This document shows, one piece after another, positions 22,055 through 32,164 of a stretch of DNA of 64,000 nucleotides. The first letter of the stretch is position 1, and every line of letters begins with the position of its first letter. Position numbers and translations under genes: made by a program. A model generated the notes under the pieces. It saw only the letters and a program-made list of their open reading frames with translations. It did no database searches and was not told the DNA's origin. Origin of the DNA: Oscarella lobularis (Eukaryota; Porifera; Homoscleromorpha; Homosclerophorida; Oscarellidae); NCBI RefSeq assembly GCF_947507565.1, contig NC_089180.1, positions 2,728,001-2,792,000 on the forward strand, given 5' to 3'.

Positions 22055-22276
22055 CTTAGGGAGCTCCAGGCCGTAGAAGAAACGCGCTTCTTGCCGATTG
22101 TTAATGACACAGCATTGTGTAGGCGTGTCGGTGTGCTAGGCGATCTAGTGAGTGTCGTTACTTTCGACAGCGTCGGTCCCGAGTGCAAAGACACACTGGA
22201 AACAGCCGTCGTGTCATTCCATGATGAAGACTGGTTCAAAGCTGTAGCATTTGTCACCACTTTGTCCTTTGGGTAA
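22055..22276 (+). other. Open frame following the helicase fragment
   Basis: After an AG at about 22059, a frame reads ELQAVEETRFLPIVND and continues to a stop at 22276 without a recognisable domain. If the GTAAAC at 22029 is a donor, this could be the next exon of the helicase-like gene, but the expected TAS motif is absent. No function is assigned. Confidence 0.25.
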
Positions 22277-22280
22277 CGTT

Positions 22281-23238
22281 GCAAATTATTCTGTAGAGAA
22301 AGTGTTACTATATTGAGCTACGAGGATCGAATACCTACTTCCTTCTGTGTAGAAACAGCAACGGTGTCACTTCCTGTCGGTGCTCTCATTGTAATGACGA
22401 AGTCCTCGCCATCCTTGCGAAAAGCCATAGGTGAAGTCGAACACGTGAATTGATGACGTGTCATACGGGTCGTTTCGTTCGCGTGGACGGACACTACGCG
22501 TGCGTTCATGCACACGTGTTCTCTTGCCTTAAAACAATGCCGGAGACAAAATCGGATCAAATCAATCGACTCGAAAGGAAGATGAAGGATGCCGTTGACG
22601 AATACAGTAAGGTCAGCTTAGATCTAATTGCGTTAGAGCTTTCGCTGCCGCAGGCAGTGTCCCAGTCTGACATGGCACTGTTTAGGCAAGCGGACAACTA
22701 GCAGTGGTTGTATTTTTCCAAAAATCGTCAGATCTAATAATTCACGGAGACGCCTCTATTGGCGCAATTTTCCAAAAAGCATTAAAATTCAGTGATGACA
22801 AAATTGCAGATGCATTAAAAACCGAACCAATCATCGATGAAATACGGGGTATACGGCGAGCGGCCATAAACTACGAAAGAAAAGGACTGCACGAACTGAA
22901 ATCTCTTATACCAAAAATGGTGAAAATTACGACTGGTATTACGTTAAAGCGTTTATAACATATAAGATGATTACACCAGTTGTTAACATAAGTTTGTGTT
23001 TGAAAGGCCGCTGAAAACCCGGATGGGGCAACGACGCTAATAAACCAGAATGGTGGCCGAAAGACATTCCTTATGAAAACCCAAGTCAGGATAGACGTGA
23101 ACCGTCAAAGAGAACGTCGCCTTGGACGATTGTCTTGCGTGACATCGTTAAAGCCTATGTCACGTGGTGCAACGGTACTAATTATTAAATATTTAAGGTA
23201 TCCATTTTTCTGATCATTCATTTACAGAAAACGCAGCG
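22281..23238. other. Intergenic, small unrecognised frames
   Basis: Two plus-strand frames (22450-22701 and 22704-22958) look helical (for example SDDKIADALKTEP) but match nothing that I know. They could be exons upstream of the protease gene at 23239, since the second ends less than 300 bp before it. Confidence 0.25.
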
Positions 23239-24048
23239 ATGACGCACTCAGAAGTGGTACGTAGGTCTTGATTACTTTACACACCAACAACGTTCTGTTA
23301 ACTATTGCAGGATGCCGCCTGTTTGTCTCTGGTTTCAGAAACCAAGAGGAACGATGAACCGACAAATCCTCCTACACCAAAGAAATTGCCTGCATCAGCT
23401 ACTGCGACTTCACCGCCCTCTTCCGTCTCAATTTCACCCATTATGATCACGTCACCAATTCATGATGAACCGGAGTACGTCAAGCGACCAAAGATGTGGC
23501 TTCGAGACGACGTGATGAAGGAGGCACTCGATGTACTACAAATGCAATTTCCTCATTTGGACGGATTTCAAGAAACAATTCTCGGTGAAAATCTACAGTT
23601 TCGTGCTGTTTCTCGCAACAATATGCAGATTCTGAATGTGTCAAGAATGCATTGGGTGTCTACGTCGAGCGATGACAAAGGAAATGTGTTTCTACATGAC
23701 AGCATGTTTGGTGGCAGCCTTGACTCATCTCTTCAGAACCAAATAGCAACGATATATCGAACACATAACACCTACATTGACGTCATTGTACCTCCAGTAC
23801 AGCAGCAAAATGGCGGAAGTGACTGCGGACTTTTTGCAATTGCGTTCCTAGTGGAAGTTGTTTCAGGAGGAGATGTAGCAACAGCGGTATTCCGTCAGGC
23901 ACAAATGAGACGGCATTTGGCGAAATGCATCCGTTTCAAAGAATTCACCACCTTTCCAAAGAACAACTACAAGGGCAAAAAAGTTACCCGAGATAAAAGT
24001 ATACTGCGTTTGCCGTCCTCCGGAGTGCTACGGATCGACGATGTTTGA
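23239..24048 (+). CDS. Ulp1/C48-family cysteine protease (two exons)
   Basis: A short first exon (ATG at 23239 to 23256, six codons) is joined to exon 2 (23311-24048) across a 54-nt intron that starts GTACGT and ends TTGCAG, giving about 251 residues. After a Ser/Thr/Pro-rich linker the protein has the Ulp1 catalytic layout: His120 in RMHWVSTS, Asp136 in VFLHDS, Gln in PVQQQNGG and Cys178 in SDCGLFAIAF. Such proteases remove SUMO or similar modifiers; in animals and plants many copies are carried by transposons. All catalytic residues are present. Downstream, 24049-24180 encodes a broken PHD-like finger in another frame, so the ancestral protein was probably longer. Confidence 0.75.
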
Positions 24049-24180
24049 TTGTGACAGCTTTCACTCATGATTCCACTTGGAGTGCTTCGGGTACAAAACA
24101 GCGCCCACAGTGTTTCTATGCAGTGATTGCAAAACGAAAGGAAAACGGCAGAAGAGGAAGAGATTAGCTAATTCTAAGTA
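24049..24180 (+). pseudogene. Vestigial PHD-like zinc finger
   Basis: One nucleotide out of frame with the protease, the DNA reads FDCDSFHS, a TGA where PHD fingers have Trp, then FHLECFGYKTAP and FLCSDCKTKGKRQ. This is the second half of a PHD finger (Cys-Asp...Phe-His-x2-Cys...Cys-x2-Cys) plus a basic tail. Together with the preceding gene it suggests a former protease-PHD fusion that lost its end by a frameshift and a TGG-to-TGA change. Confidence 0.5.
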
Positions 24181-24254
24181 GTGGTAACTATTTGTTCACC
24201 CAGAATAATTTTGTCGATTAAACTTTGAGCAATGAACAACTAATGTGCAGTGCG

Positions 24255-24590
24255 TCTCGCATTCCGTCTCATTAGTGTCTCACATTCCGTCTCATTAGGG
24301 TCTCACATTCCGTCTATGTAGGTCTCAGATTCCGTCTCAATCGGTCTCAGATTACATCTCAATCGGTCTCTAATTCCGTCTCAATCGGTCTCAGATCCCG
24401 TCTCATTAGGGTCTTGCTAACGTCTCATTAGGGTCTCAAATACGTCTCCATCGGTCTCAGATTCCGTCTCAATCGGTCTCAGATTCCATCTCAATCGGTC
24501 TCAAATTCCGTCTCAGTTGGTCTCACTAACATCTCAGTTGGTCTCACATTACGTCTCATACGGGTCTCAAACTACGTCTCAGCTTGTCCG
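24255..24590. repeat. Minisatellite, GGTCTCAGATTCCGTCTCAA-type unit
   Basis: About fifteen degenerate tandem copies of a 21-23 bp unit, each containing GGTCTCA and CGTCTCA. Both are recognition-like GTCTC words, so GTCTC recurs roughly every 11 bp. The array ends within about 15 bp of the right arm of the inverted duplication (from 24604). Confidence 0.85.
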
Positions 24591-24603
24591 TTTTTATATG
24601 GAG

Positions 24604-25758
24604 GACCGATTTGACGGCCGGAACGTATGCAAACATTCCCAGGCGGCATCAATCACTGTCATCGTATTTTAGTATGAGAGAGAATAGACGCACTAATTTT
24701 ACATTTTCTCAATTGACCAACTTGATCAATCATCAAGGAAAAATGAGGTTGTATAACTAAGATAGAACTAACTGAAGGAATTCGGACTTGAAGATGGGCG
24801 AGATTCCCAGCTGATTTCACATGTAGCTTTTGGACCACCCCACCTATACACTGACTGAGAGAAATTGCAACGATCTAGAGACACTTTCGCGCGGTTTTAG
24901 GGACACTTTCGCGCGTTTTTCACGCTGTCCGATCCGGCTGATTCGATCGTCTCGTGGCGATCGATCGTCTCTCGTGGCTATATCTACCTTTTCCTGCGCG
25001 ATTTGACCGAGCCGAGGCGATGAGCGATCTCTTACCGTGCTATTTGAGCGTCGCGCACGAGAAGGAAACTCGCCTAGCTGCCGAACCTAGCTGCTTTGGA
25101 GATACATCGCTTTTTACGGGTCGAGACGCGAGAGAAAGAGGATTTCGCGATAGCGTGCGGCTTTGCGTTGCTCACTCTCGATTGAGATGCGCCGAATTTC
25201 AACGCTGTGCTTTTATATTTGATTCAGAAAGCTGCGCAAAGTCTCTTCGACCTTGTCCTGACCGGCTATTTAGCGTGCTCGATGACCTATCGAATAGCGT
25301 CGCCGCCCACGTGTGCCGATATCATCGATCGATTATGGACGAGTGGAATGAAGTTGTCGAGCATCCGCTGTACCGTCCACCGCCTAAGCGCCCTGTTGTT
25401 GCTGAAATTCGACCGACTTTGCAGGTAGTCTTTTCTAATAATATAGGATTGACTGCTACTGATCCCGTTTAGGCGAGAGCGGCTGCTACCGCAAGTCTCG
25501 TTGATACGGAGCTTGACTCAGTTAAAGAAGAACTAAAAATCGCCCGCAAACAGCTACAGGCAGCGTCACGTCGGATAGCAGAGAGCATCGATCTTCTGGT
25601 GACCGATTTGCAATTGTCTAATTAGCTATGACGTAGACTTCAATTCTGTTCAGAATTTCCAGGGCTTCTGAGAAAATTTCAAGACGCTCTTTACACTCAT
25701 CACGTTGTTCTTAACAAAGATAAACTATATGAGATTCCCGCCGCCATGAGAGCGTTTA
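24604..25758. repeat. Right arm of the 1.15-kb inverted duplication
   Basis: This is the reverse complement of 4020-5173. The left edge follows a minisatellite. The right edge is near GCCATGAGAGCGTTTAC, after which the two loci differ. Confidence 0.9.
25020..25625 (+). CDS. Orphan small protein, copy 2 (two exons)
   Basis: Exon 1 is 25020-25424, exon 2 25473-25625, with a 48-nt intron 25425-25472 (GTAGTC...TTTAG). The protein has about 185 residues and is nearly identical to copy 1 at 4151-4759: one Lys-to-Arg change in GRDARERG and one residue fewer in the C-terminal coiled coil (DLLVT in place of DLILVT). The ATG at 25020 (ATGAGCGATCTC) is the best start; the frame extends upstream only through a GTG. 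There is no recognisable domain. The upstream DNA shared with copy 1 may hold the promoter. Confidence 0.6.
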
Positions 25759-26067
25759 CTGGGCAGACTCCAAAGGAGAAGTCTCGGCCATCGTCTACCG
25801 TCCACTCTCTTCAGTCGAGGAGGCAGCTTTTCTCACCTTTGGCTGTGAGTCGAGTTCCTTGGACCTATGCATGCGAACGTGCAAAACGTCGAACGTGGGG
25901 ATAATGTAGTCGATCTAATCGAAGGCACTGTGCACGACGACAGGATGGCAATAGCTCCAGTCAACGAAACGAAGCGCGTCAGGGTTAAAAAGCAAACAAC
26001 TCAGAAACGAAAGACAAGAGACAGCGCATCACTCTGCGTCAGAGAAGGCTACTGTGTAGGCGGTTGA

Positions 26068-27100
26068 AATCGGTGTCTTCCAGAACTGGAATCGGACTAC
26101 TGCCCGAGATGCAGGCCGCGAAAAGTAGGTCGTGCGCAACGCGACAAGGGTGAGGTTTTAGGTCGCGAAAACGCACGTCAGTAATCTTATTCGTATTTTA
26201 TTCAGATTCGATCTCGTAACGAGTAGGTATCGCCCGAAACGACGCAAGAAAAAGGACTTTAAAAAGGGTGTGTCACTAGCGTGCGCTCGTGACGGACCCC
26301 CCTGCGCGCAGCACAGTTCATTCAGCTGAGCTGTCGGAGATGCAGAAGGTTATGAATAAGCCCACCGTTAGGCTGCAGAGGCCTTCTGATACGCGCTGGC
26401 TCTCTCTCGGCAACGCCGTCACGGCATTACTTAAAAGCTTGGCTGCAGTGAAAGCTGTTCTCGAAAACGAGGCGGCAAGCGGCAACGTGACTATAGGGCT
26501 TGTGCATTAATTCAAAAAACCGATGTTTCTCGTATTGTCTTCTTTTTTCATGAAATCAGGGATTCCATGACAGGTTGAAGAGATGCCTAGCGAATAAGAA
26601 TAGAAAGTGTAAGCATTAGGCACGTAAAATGAGTGATGAACCTCGTGCGTTTGACGTTGCTTCAAAAACCATATGTACAATTTATAGTTGTTACGACGAA
26701 ATTTGGGTTTTTCAGCCCAATTCTATTGTAATCTTTGTACGTTTTGTTGGGAGTTGCTGTTAGTGCCGTAAACGGGCATGCAGCGACGTCTCGAAGACGT
26801 CGAAGAAATTTAAAGTCCACTCTAAAGTCATCACCCCTGTACCATTAGATGATTGTGTACAGGCATTCTAGTGAATTCTAAACTATTGCTTACCATTCTG
26901 CAACGCAGTGAGATTCGTCGATTGCTATTAGGACGAGACGCTTAGATAAGTTCTTCATAGTCTGAAGCCAGAATGGGTGCACCGCACATTCAGGGACAAA
27001 TAAACTGAGCATGGAAACGTTATAAAGAAAAACCACAATTATTCTAGTAACGTACAGTATTAAAAAGTCGACAAGTCTTCAGCGGTTAAGAGCTTGGCTT
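26068..27100. other. Mostly featureless, with one hAT fragment
   Basis: Apart from the hAT-like piece at 26289-26510 I see no gene or repeat here. Confidence 0.3.
26289..26510 (+). pseudogene. hAT-like transposase, internal fragment
   Basis: The frame contains VRLQRPSDTRWLSLGNAVTA and LLKSLAAVKAVLENEA, the segment just after the second catalytic region of ZNF862-type hAT proteins, where a Thr-Arg-Trp-Leu motif is conserved. It is isolated and lacks both ends. It could derive from the same family as 11105-12022. Confidence 0.5.
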
Positions 27101-27117
27101 GTGCAACGGTAACGCAA

Positions 27118-27532
27118 CTACGGCGGACATCTGAAGGTTTTTCAGCTTGAAAACCTGCTCGACAAAGTTGTATCTGTCGTTGATCATCACTTGGCGTCTG
27201 TACCTGTTCTCTCATCAGGGCGCTAAGAGGACTAACTATAACAGCGCAGGAAGACTTTCCAAGTAAGCAAGGTGGAAGCTGGTAGCAAAGGGATTTTCCA
27301 CCATTGGTTCCAAAACGAACTACCACGTCTTCCCCCTCGCTATGCTCAGGATGGTATCTAACTGCCTCAGACGAAAGTCTGAGAGCTGAAAGTCGCTCCG
27401 TAGAACGTCGCAAGCCAAGGTTGTCAGTGGCGGCTCTATTTTGAAAGACGCGGTCCTGCAAGGGAAGTGCGCTAGCGAAGAGAAGCACGAGAGCCACGAG
27501 ACCTAAGGACGAGTGCACGAGAGCGATACTAC
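27118..27532 (-). pseudogene. RecQ-like helicase exon, copy 1
   Basis: The minus-strand frame has a damaged Walker A followed by the RecQ motif Ia: GTNGGKSLCYQLPPCLL, then CAVIVSPLSALMREQV. In RecQ helicases Walker A binds ATP and this block precedes the DEAH box. Here Asn replaces the usual Gly after Thr, and the frame fails after REQV, so the helicase core is lost. Upstream of the motif the frame reads through a Leu-rich segment (SSLGLVALVLLFASALPL) unrelated to helicases. The block is repeated almost exactly at 28451-28865. Confidence 0.6.
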
Positions 27533-27611
27533 CTTGGTGTTAAGACAACTATTTAAAAAAGCACATGACTGACTGCTGCCCCAAAGGGGACCTTTTCGCA
27601 CCTTAGAAGTA

Positions 27612-27679
27612 CCAGGCCCTTCTCCCCTCCCGTGTTTATACGGAAGATCAGGGAGAAGGGCCTGGCTACGCGAGGCTAA
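27612..27679. repeat. Short hairpin element, copy 3
   Basis: CCAGGCCCTTCTCCCC pairs with GGGAGAAGGGCCTGG around an inner stem CCCGTGTTTATACGG, followed by CTACGCGAGGCTAA. Confidence 0.75.
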
Positions 27680-27689
27680 CTACAAGGCC

Positions 27690-28125
27690 TATGACTGGTC
27701 GTCGCTGTCAGAAAAATCTAATACAAAGTCCTCCAGGTGTCGAGGGGGTCGATCTGCGCAGTAGCGACGCACTATACCAATCAGTGATCGATTGAAACTT
27801 TTGACGAGTTCGTCCCCTTGCGGGTGATAAGGAGTTGTTCCGGTTTTCTGAACGCCCATCAGTTGGCATAGACGTTGGATAATCCGACTTTCAAAGCTCA
27901 AACCTTGATGGAGTGGAACGTCTGTGGAACCCCGTGGCGTGCAATAACTTCGTCGAAGTGAATTTTTGCGACAGTCTTGCTGGTCTGGTCGGTTGTAACA
28001 AGTGCCTCTGGCCAGCGAGTAAAATGATAGCGATTTCCACGAGTCGTGCGCGGAAGTTCCACAACAAATGAAAGGGGAAACGTTTTCACAAATTAGAGAG
28101 AAGGAGAGCGCACCGCAGCTGCGAC
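27690..28125 (-). pseudogene. Ty3/Gypsy integrase fragment
   Basis: Pieces in shifting frames on the minus strand: ELPRTTRGNRYHFTRWPEAL, FDEVIARHGVPQT, SRIIQRLCQLMGVQKT and TTPYHPQGDELVKSFNRSL. The last contains the region of the catalytic Glu in the integrase core. The second Asp region is disrupted by a frameshift, and after NRSLIGIVRRYCA the sequence jumps to a pol C-terminal tail (RPPRHLEDFVLD). It is a deleted, inactive copy lying between the two RecQ-like duplicates. Confidence 0.75.
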
Positions 28126-28450
28126 GCACGCGCGGTTTTGGTGGGTCTCCTGCGTCTCACGAAAAGCAGATAGCAGCAAGGTACTGCTCCGAACCGATGT
28201 CCCAATGTATGCAGCACACATTAGCTAGTGATTGATCGAGCATGTAACTGGTCGGAGGGCGCTGGAGCGACCGCAGATATTCCGCACGCGTGAGGATGAT
28301 ATCGCGATGGTGGATGCTTAAAAGTGAACAAAATTAATCGCAGCCGTTTACCCTGAGAGGTTTTCGATGATTGTGTTCGAGCGGATTGAGAGTGACCTAC
28401 GTAGTGGTTTTGATTTTGATGTCGTCTTGAACTTGACACTTTTACGCAAG

Positions 28451-28865
28451 CTACGGCGGACATCTGAAGGTTTTTCAGCTTGAAAACCTGCTCGACAAAG
28501 TTGTATCTGTCGTTGATCATCACTTGGCGTCTGTACCTGTTCTTTCATCAGGGCGCTAAGAGGACTAACTATAACAGCGCAGGAAGACTTTCCAAGTAAG
28601 CAAGGTGGAAGCTGGTAGCAAAGGGATTTTCCACCATTGGTTCCAAAACGAACTACCACGTCTTCCCCCTCGCTATGCTCAGGATGGCATCTAACTGCCT
28701 CAGACGAAAGTCTGAGAGCTGAAAGTCGTTCCGTAGAACGTCGCAAGCCAAGGTTGTCAGTGGCGGCTCTATTTTGAAAGACGCGGTCTTGCAAGGGAAG
28801 TGCGCTAGCGAAGAGAAGCACGAGAGCCACGAGACCTAAGGACGAGTGCACGAGAGCGATACTAC
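28451..28865 (-). pseudogene. RecQ-like helicase exon, copy 2
   Basis: This is a direct duplicate of 27118-27532 (about 415 bp, few differences), offset by 1333 bp. It has the same Walker A-like GTNGGKS and VIVSPLSALM motifs. Both copies share the same internal damage, so duplication followed the loss of function. Confidence 0.6.
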
Positions 28866-29035
28866 TACCTTCGTCGCTGTCCGCCAGCAAACTCCGCGTG
28901 GACGGAGTAACAATATGAACTAAGATAAGAAATAAAGAAAATTATGTCAACAGAGGAACACCATTGTTGTTTTTAATCTTTTGGAGGTGCTGGACCTTTT
29001 CGTTATGTTTTCTTTGCATTTCCAGTAATTCCTTG

Positions 29036-29655
29036 TCAAGGTCTTTTTGTGCTCTTTTGTCTTGGTAATCTATATCTTCCCAAAATTACCTCGCATGGGC
29101 CGGCGTCGCCGATCGCAGCATCCTCCACCAGGTTCACCGGCTTTGACAACCCATTTCGGATCAGGATCTGTGCTTCTCTTTCGGCCGGAAGCAGGCTATC
29201 CTCCCATTTCGATCCCCAGCTCGTTCCTAAGCTTTTCATTGTGCTCGTCGAACAGCATTGGCTTCCGTTTCGAGGTCGCTTCAGTCATTCGAACTGAAGC
29301 CCGTTTGGCGTGCTTCGGAAGAATTCGGTCTGCCCGAACCAACTCACCTCGACCGTCGACGTCGAATTTCCTCCATTTCGGATTTTGACGTGTGGGTCCA
29401 TTTTTATCAATTCTAATGCAAGTATTCCGTGTAGACCCAACAGGCACGGCATCCGCATATTCCTCTGCACATATATGACAAGCGGTACCGTTTTGCCGCT
29501 CGCCTTCACGGTTGCCGACGCAAAAATGGGAACTTCTTTCTGGCCGAAATCCACCATTTGACACTCGGGTGGCTGAAGCCGTACTCGATCGTTGTTCATG
29601 TTCTTGAAAGTTACGCGTCTGTTCGAGGAATCGTCCGAGTATCGGGTCGCCACGA
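29036..29655 (-). pseudogene. Retrotransposon protease/linker region
   Basis: Minus-strand frames read DRVRLQPPECQMVDFGQKEV, PLVIYVQRNMRMPCLLGLHG and ILALELIKMD, a pattern seen at the end of the aspartic protease and the linker to RT in Ty3/Gypsy-like elements (the CLLG motif corresponds to the C-terminal part of the protease). A second frame continues GELVRADRILPKHAKRA. The active-site Asp-Thr/Ser-Gly would lie upstream and is cut off by the assembly gap at 29741. No RT follows within the readable region. Confidence 0.5.
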
Positions 29656-29740
29656 TAGCGCGTAGGATGCAGCCATTAATGCCGATGTGAGAAGCATAGA
29701 AGTGTTGTCGAGCGCATATTTTCTGGAATCAGAACGCATT

Positions 29741-29940
29741 NNNNNNNNNNNNNNNNNNNNNNNNNNNNNNNNNNNNNNNNNNNNNNNNNNNNNNNNNNNN
29801 NNNNNNNNNNNNNNNNNNNNNNNNNNNNNNNNNNNNNNNNNNNNNNNNNNNNNNNNNNNNNNNNNNNNNNNNNNNNNNNNNNNNNNNNNNNNNNNNNNNN
29901 NNNNNNNNNNNNNNNNNNNNNNNNNNNNNNNNNNNNNNNN
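29741..29940. other. Assembly gap (200 N)
   Basis: A run of 200 N separates two contigs. The true distance and order across it are not assured. Frames running through it are meaningless. Confidence 1.
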
Positions 29941-29977
29941 GTAGGGTGTAGTGCATTCGCATTGACAGTTACTAGCT

Positions 29978-30331
29978 ATGTCTCAGTGTGTGATTTGTCT
30001 CCTTGTTCTGGAAAGCGGAAATGTTCGAGTGTGTCGCTGTTCTGGTGGAGAGATCCATGATTCATGCTGGATTGCGTTGCAATTGGCACGAAGGGGAAGT
30101 TCTTTGTGCTGTCCCCATTTTCGGCAGAAAATCGGTAGGTCGCGTCTAAGTGCTTGTGCAGAGAAGGCGATATTTTTTCGCTTCGCAGATACGACGGACT
30201 TTCCAATGGCGCCGCTCAAAATATCGACGACGTACGTGATGCCGGGATGCGATGAGGAAGTGCTCTTGACGGTGGATCGCGCCTACCAGCAGGCTGTGGT
30301 ACGAGGGTGTGGTCGCGCCGTTCGTGCTTAG
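29978..30331 (+). CDS. Small RING-like zinc-binding protein
   Basis: The ATG at 29978 opens a frame starting MSQCVICLL and continuing CRCSGGEIHDSCW and CCPHFRQK. The Cys/His spacing (Cys-x2-Cys, Cys-x-Cys, His-x2-Cys, Cys-x2-His) resembles a RING or RING-CH finger near the N-terminus, as in many short ubiquitin ligases. The last pair has His where Cys is usual. The rest (residues 60-117) has no known domain. It lies immediately after the gap, so neighbours on the left are unknown. Confidence 0.45.
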   Translation: MSQCVICLLVLESGNVRVCRCSGGEIHDSCWIALQLARRGSSLCCPHFRQKIGRSRLSACAEKAIFFRFADTTDFPMAPLKISTTYVMPGCDEEVLLTVDRAYQQAVVRGCGRAVRA

Positions 30332-30654
30332 GCGGCCGTCGTTCGTCATCGCGAAGAGGAAGTTATGCGAGTCGAAGTTGAAATTTGCCAGAGCGAGGAA
30401 CGATTTCACTATTATGAAGTCCTACTCGGTGTTATGAAGAAGTAAGTCGAAGACAGTTTCGATTTGCTGTTTGGTGGCTTTATATGCGTGTTCTCAATCA
30501 ACAAAAAGTGGCGATATGATAAAAGATGTCTGCTGGCCCCTATAGGTAGTGGTCTTGGTAGGCCTCGATCTGGCAGGTGCATGGCGTAGCTACATAAGCG
30601 TACGTGGTTGCTTGGAGATGAAGGATCCGTCAACAACGAGAATTGGAGCATCGA

Positions 30655-31100
30655 GAGGAGCAGATGGCACGGCGGGGTCAACGAACGACGTCGGGTTGGG
30701 TCGTCTGCGAGCGACATGGCATTTGGCAAGGTTCACACGCTTGGCTTTATTAGCGGCGACCTCCCTCCACGTACAGCACGAGAGCAGCAGGCGGCGGGCG
30801 GCACGAACCGTAGTATCGCCATTTTGAACTGAACGATCGATAGCATGTGCGACAGCGAGTCAGCGAACGACGTCGGTACAGGTTTCGCTTTATATGCGCG
30901 GTACGAACGTGACGCCCACACGGGAAAAGGAGGCGGGTTCACGCGCTTCGATCGTTGATTAGCGGCAATGTCCACGTACAGCACGGGAGCAAATAGGCGG
31001 CACGCGAATCTTCGAACGACGTCGCGTTTCTCAAGGATTCGTGCGCTTCGCTTCATTAGTGCCGACGCCCACGTACGACTGGAAGGAGCAGATGGAACGG
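30655..31100. repeat. Degenerate tandem repeat, about 150-bp unit
   Basis: Three imperfect units contain GAACGACGTCG, TTATTAGCGGCGACC-like and CCACGTACAGCACG blocks (about 30670-30790, 30860-31000, 31010-31090). An inverted piece of the same unit (GCTCCCGTGCTGTACGTGGG) is at about 55083-55102. Confidence 0.55.
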
Positions 31101-31339
31101 TGACGTTGGGACTCTGCGAAATAAGACCGCCGTGTGCTTTGTTATCGACGTTGATGTTTGTGAGACAATGTGCTACTAAACGATCTCGTCTGCGCGGATC
31201 GAAGTCAGCGACGCCTACGTCCGTGCGTTTTTGTATCTACTGGTAACTCAAATTCAATTAATGTATAGCTACGCTGGCGTTGGTGAGTAGATGCACAGTT
31301 CTCACGTAGTCGGGAAGGAACATGGAATGTAAGATGAAT

Positions 31340-31625
31340 CGTCGAAGTGAAGATTATAGCGCTATATTGCGAAATAGGTTGCCAGAGGTGCAAGGGCCTA
31401 CTAGAAGGCGTTATATGGAGGTGCGGACGATGCGGAACGGCATACGACTTATCGTGCGCTCGCAAGACAAGGTCTGCGCTTCGTGCGGTAAGCGACCGAA
31501 GCGATCGATTTCGATGTGATGTTTTTGTGATATTGCTTCTCGGGGCATACTACCCGCTAGATATCAACACCTATCCCGGATCAACGGGTCCCGTCACAAA
31601 GCCCATAGCCAATCTGCTTTACTGA
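31340..31625 (+). other. Open frame with Cys pairs, unrecognised
   Basis: A plus-strand frame reads CEIGCQRCKGLLEGV and then WRCGRCGTAYDLSC, with four to five cysteines in zinc-ribbon-like spacing (Cys-x2-Cys...Cys-x2-Cys). No family is recognised. It overlaps the edge of the Helitron fragment on the other strand. Confidence 0.25.
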
Positions 31626-32100
31626 TCCCATAGAAGTCCTCGCTTTTGCCATTCGATCGTAGAGACGGGAGCTGACACCTTTCCAAATATGCAGCCCTTT
31701 GTCAAAGCATTCATAAGACTTTCTTTCTTCAGATGAAAAACGCGGGCAACGATATCGGGTCGATCGTTCGCTTGCTGGCGATGGAAGAGTTCTCGCTGTA
31801 TCTCCGGCCACTTTGGGTTACAGGTCATCGTAATAAAGAGTGATGGTTTGCCAAATTTCCGAACGTATGACATTGCATCTTGAGTTTGTTGGTGCATATA
31901 ACGCTAAAGGAGGAAGGTAGTACTACTTTTGTCCAACGTCGCGGGGATCAGCGTTGTCGGTGAGTAGAGCATCAACAAAATTCGAATACGTCTTAGCTCG
32001 TAATTCTTTCTGATGGTATCGGACGAAATTTCGGTTTCGACGTACATGTCTACGACATATTGTTGCATAGCTCTTCTGCATCGGAGTAGTGTGTTCAAAT
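31619..32100 (-). pseudogene. Helitron Rep N-terminal fragment
   Basis: The minus strand encodes RAMQQYVVDMYVETE (about 32050), then in another frame DAMSYVRKFGKPSLFITMTC, RPDIVARVFHLKKESLM and IEWQKRGLLWD. These match residues about 435-590 of the Helitron at 44644-49191 (for example FQDTMTYVRKFGAPDLF). The homology stops just before the HUH motif, so the nuclease is dead. Confidence 0.75.
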
Positions 32101-32164
32101 CGTACAGGTATAGTTTCCCGAATCTTTCACCGCAAATTCTAGTAATTTTTACACCTAAAATTTC

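Noticed and set aside
24255-24590. CRISPR-like array
   Set aside because: The units are directly adjacent and degenerate, with no unique spacers and no cas genes, in a eukaryotic scaffold. It is a minisatellite.
29687-29962. Frames across the run of N
   Set aside because: They are made of unknown bases and carry no information.
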